Origin: Flavobacterium hercynium
GTDB taxonomy: Bacteria; Bacteroidota; Bacteroidia; Flavobacteriales; Flavobacteriaceae
Length of the DNA: 64,000 bases
Direction: 5' to 3'
NCBI RefSeq assembly: GCF_002217285.1
Contig: NZ_MUGW01000032.1
Location: 1 to 64,000 of the forward strand
Of the stretch, positions 62,186-64,000 are shown piece by piece. The notes under the pieces were generated by a model. The model made no database searches. It was not told where the DNA came from and worked only from the letters and a program-made list of their open reading frames with translations. The position numbers and the translations under genes were made by a program. Numbering within the stretch: position 1 is the stretch's first letter; each line of letters begins with the position of its first letter.

Positions 62186-63043
62186 ATGAGTACATTAAAA
62201 ATTGCAATTCAAAAATCCGGTCGTTTAAACGAAGACAGTATTCAAATCCTAAGAGATTGTGGTATTTCAATCAATAACGGAAACGATCAGTTAAAAGCCG
62301 AAGCATCTAATTTTCCTTTAGAAGTTTTATATTTACGTAATTCAGATATTCCACAATACCTAATCGATGGTGTAGTTGATCTTGCCATTGTTGGGGATAA
62401 TTTACTTGCAGAAAAAGGAAAAAACATCGAAGTCGTTCAGAAATTAGGCTTCTCAAAATGTAAAGTTTCTGTTGCTGTACCAAAGACTTTTGAGTACAAT
62501 TCTATTCAGGATTTAGCAGGATTACGTATTGCAACTTCTTATCCCAACACGGTTACCGAATATTTCAGTTCTTTTGGCTTAACGGTTGATATTCACCAGA
62601 TTTCGGGTTCAGTAGAAATTGCGCCTAATATTGGTCTTGCCGATGCTATCGTTGATATCGTATCAAGCGGAAGTACTTTGTTTAAGAATAATTTGAAAGA
62701 AGTAGAAGTGATCCTGAAAAGCGAAGCGGTTCTAGCTGTTTCTCCAAAAGTATCGCCTGAAATCCAAAAACATATTGATACTTTAAAATTTAGAATTCAA
62801 TCGGTATTAAGAGCAAGAAATTCTAAATATATTTTAATGAACGTTCCTAATGATAAAATTGACGAAATTGGTAAAATCTTACCCGTTTTACGAAGCTTAA
62901 CCGTTTTACCATTAGCTCAGGAAGGCTGGAGCAGCGTACACTCAGTAATCGATAAAGATACTTTTTGGGATGTCATCGATCAGTTAAAAGACGCCGGAGC
63001 CGAAGGAATTTTAATTTGTCCAATTGAAAAAATGGTATTGTAA
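62186..63043 (+). CDS. hisG: ATP phosphoribosyltransferase (long form)
   Basis: HisG makes N1-(5-phosphoribosyl)-ATP, the first committed step of histidine synthesis, and is feedback-inhibited by histidine. The 285-residue chain is the long, self-contained form with a C-terminal ACT-like regulatory domain (about 215-285). Visible parts: the start LKIAIQKSGRLNEDS, VDLAIVGDNLLAE, and the PRPP-loop-like DAIVDIVSSGSTLFKNN (about 154-170). It is followed after 176 bases by hisD, with a repeat-rich gap. Confidence 0.96.
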   Translation: MSTLKIAIQKSGRLNEDSIQILRDCGISINNGNDQLKAEASNFPLEVLYLRNSDIPQYLIDGVVDLAIVGDNLLAEKGKNIEVVQKLGFSKCKVSVAVPKTFEYNSIQDLAGLRIATSYPNTVTEYFSSFGLTVDIHQISGSVEIAPNIGLADAIVDIVSSGSTLFKNNLKEVEVILKSEAVLAVSPKVSPEIQKHIDTLKFRIQSVLRARNSKYILMNVPNDKIDEIGKILPVLRSLTVLPLAQEGWSSVHSVIDKDTFWDVIDQLKDAGAEGILICPIEKMVL

Positions 63044-63060
63044 AGCTTTTTGGCTTTACG

Positions 63061-63210
63061 CTCTAGGCATTAGGCTTTAAGCTTTAGGCCTGAAAATAGT
63101 AAATAGTAAAAAAACAAAAAGCCTAAAGCTTAAAGCTTATAGCATAGAGCAGAAAAAAAAATATAGCAGAATAAAAAAGCTTAAAGCCTACAGCTTATAG
63201 CCTATAGCAA
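63061..63210. repeat. Themed inverted repeats between hisG and hisD (word GGCTTTAAGCTTTA)
   Basis: CTCTAGGCATTAGGCTTTAA plus GCTTTAGGC (63061-63089) is matched on the other strand by GCCTAAAGCTTAAAGC plus TTATAGCATAGAG (63121-63149), about 25 of 29. A third unit, GCTTAAAGCCTACAGC plus TTATAGCC, lies at 63179-63202. The repeats fill the operon-internal gap and could affect hisD expression. Confidence 0.7.
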
Positions 63211-63219
63211 TATAAAAAA

Positions 63220-64000
63220 ATGAAAAAGATAGAAAATCCAAAACCCAATACCTGGTCAGCAATACTAGAAAGACCGACCAAAACGATTGATGATATCGAG
63301 GTAACGGTAAAAGAAATCTTCAAGGAAGTACAGAAAAAAGGGGATGAAGCTGTTGCAAAATACACTTCGATATTTGATGGGATTACATTAGATAATTACG
63401 AAGTTTCTCCTCAGGAAATAGAAGAAGCAATAAGCTTAATTTCTACGGAATTGAAAGACGCTATAACACTGGCGAAAAATAATATTTATAAATTTCACAG
63501 CGCGCAAAAAACAGAAAGAATTACTGTTGAAACTACTGAAGGCGTGAATTGCTGGCAGGAAAAAAGACCTATTCAGAAAATAGGATTGTACATTCCTGGT
63601 GGAACGGCGCCTTTGTTTTCGACAGTTTTAATGTTAGCAGTTCCTGCTCAAATTGCGGGTTGCAAAGAAATTGTTTTATGTTCGCCTCCTGATAAAAAAG
63701 GAAAAATAAATCCTGCAATACTTTATGCTGCTCAGTTATGTGGAGTTACAAAAATATTGAAGGTTGGTGGAATTCAGGCTATTGCCGGAATGACATTTGG
63801 AACAGAGTCGATCCCGAAAGTGTATAAAATCTTTGGTCCCGGAAATCAATTTGTAACAGTAGCAAAACAATTAGCAACACAGTTTGGAGTAGCAATAGAC
63901 ATGCCGGCAGGACCTTCGGAACTATTGATTGTGGCAGATGATACTGCTGTTCCAGCCTTTGTAGCATCAGATTTGTTGTCACAGGCTGAACACGGAACGG
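63220..64000 (+). CDS. hisD: Histidinol dehydrogenase, N-terminal part (cut by the window edge)
   Basis: HisD oxidises L-histidinol to histidine with two NAD+. An ATG at 63220 opens 260 codons without a stop to the window end. Family stretches are visible: WQEKRPIQKIGLYIPGG (with the PGG glycine loop), IAGCKEIVLCSPP, KVGGIQAIAGMTFGTESI, VFGPGN-like FGPGNQFVT and DMPAGPSELLIVAD, ending at LLSQAEHGT, which holds the zinc-site QxxH. The usual length is about 430, so roughly 170 residues lie beyond the window. Confidence 0.95.
   Translation, partial: MKKIENPKPNTWSAILERPTKTIDDIEVTVKEIFKEVQKKGDEAVAKYTSIFDGITLDNYEVSPQEIEEAISLISTELKDAITLAKNNIYKFHSAQKTERITVETTEGVNCWQEKRPIQKIGLYIPGGTAPLFSTVLMLAVPAQIAGCKEIVLCSPPDKKGKINPAILYAAQLCGVTKILKVGGIQAIAGMTFGTESIPKVYKIFGPGNQFVTVAKQLATQFGVAIDMPAGPSELLIVADDTAVPAFVASDLLSQAEHGT

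Noticed and set aside
1..64000. CRISPR arrays, rRNA operons, prophage or complete IS elements
   Set aside because: No regularly spaced identical repeats, rRNA-like stretches, phage structural genes or paired IS ends were seen by eye.

Overview
The window looks like chromosome of a Flavobacterium-type member of the Flavobacteriaceae (Bacteroidota). It is AT-rich, and several gene starts are preceded by the Bacteroidota -7 box TAnnTTTG, often with a TTG or TTTG about 17-21 bases upstream. Other lineage markers are PorX (the regulator of the type IX secretion system, T9SS), a CotH protein with a C-terminal T9SS type A sorting domain, a fused LpxC/FabZ, an extra LpxD-like gene, and many small secreted proteins and lipoproteins. 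There is no rRNA, CRISPR array, prophage or complete IS element. Most of the content is ordinary housekeeping.

Layout. 1-1.7 kb: the start of a secreted protein gene, a Crp/Fnr-type regulator, and a serine-recombinase remnant whose reading frame runs through the terminator and 3' end of a tRNA-Arg gene on the other strand. 1.8-8 kb: apt, a lipoprotein, pheT, then an aldehyde dehydrogenase/DUF779/AraC-regulator cluster. 9-18 kb: bestrophin, a TolC/RND/adaptor efflux operon and recG. 18-25.6 kb: small hypothetical genes, a Dph6-like ATP pyrophosphatase, a REP-associated transposase (RAYT) carrying REP-like palindromes inside its own coding sequence, an M1 peptidase and a patatin. 25.7-38 kb: TSUP transporter, UvrD/PcrA-type helicase, Sua5/TsaC-like protein, OmpA lipoprotein, glycosyltransferase, stand-alone HsdR-N nuclease domain, holA, ettA, DCC protein and mutS2. 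38-46 kb: ung, CotH/T9SS protein, alanine dehydrogenase, tsaE, porX and an HD phosphohydrolase. 46-53 kb: the lipid A and central-metabolism run lpxD, lpxC/fabZ, lpxA, efp, lpxD-like, NTF2-like, sucD. 53-62 kb: an orphan GG-leader-like peptide, fabG, a VWA membrane protein, a LysR/YeiH pair and secreted proteins. 62 kb to the end: a histidine operon with a visible attenuator (leader peptide with five His codons plus a terminator), hisG and the start of hisD.

The more unusual content lies between genes. (1) Three copies of a structured repeat, starting AGCCC(C/T)GAT and ending in a (C/G)AGG/CGGG arm, near 26.6, 53.9 and 61.8 kb; its outer stem shows covariation, and it resembles the Flavo-1 RNA motif as I remember it. 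(2) At least ten gaps hold imperfect inverted repeats built from a short word, and the word differs from gap to gap. (3) REP-like palindromes sit in frame inside the RAYT gene. (4) The his leader, the leader-like peptide gene, and competing hairpins directly before a TTG-started yeiH are further candidates. I see no clear, wholly new multi-gene system. The best leads are the RAYT with its internal palindromes, the themed intergenic palindromes and the structured RNA repeat.

Coordinates come from reading by eye. Family names rest on recognised motifs and not on searches.
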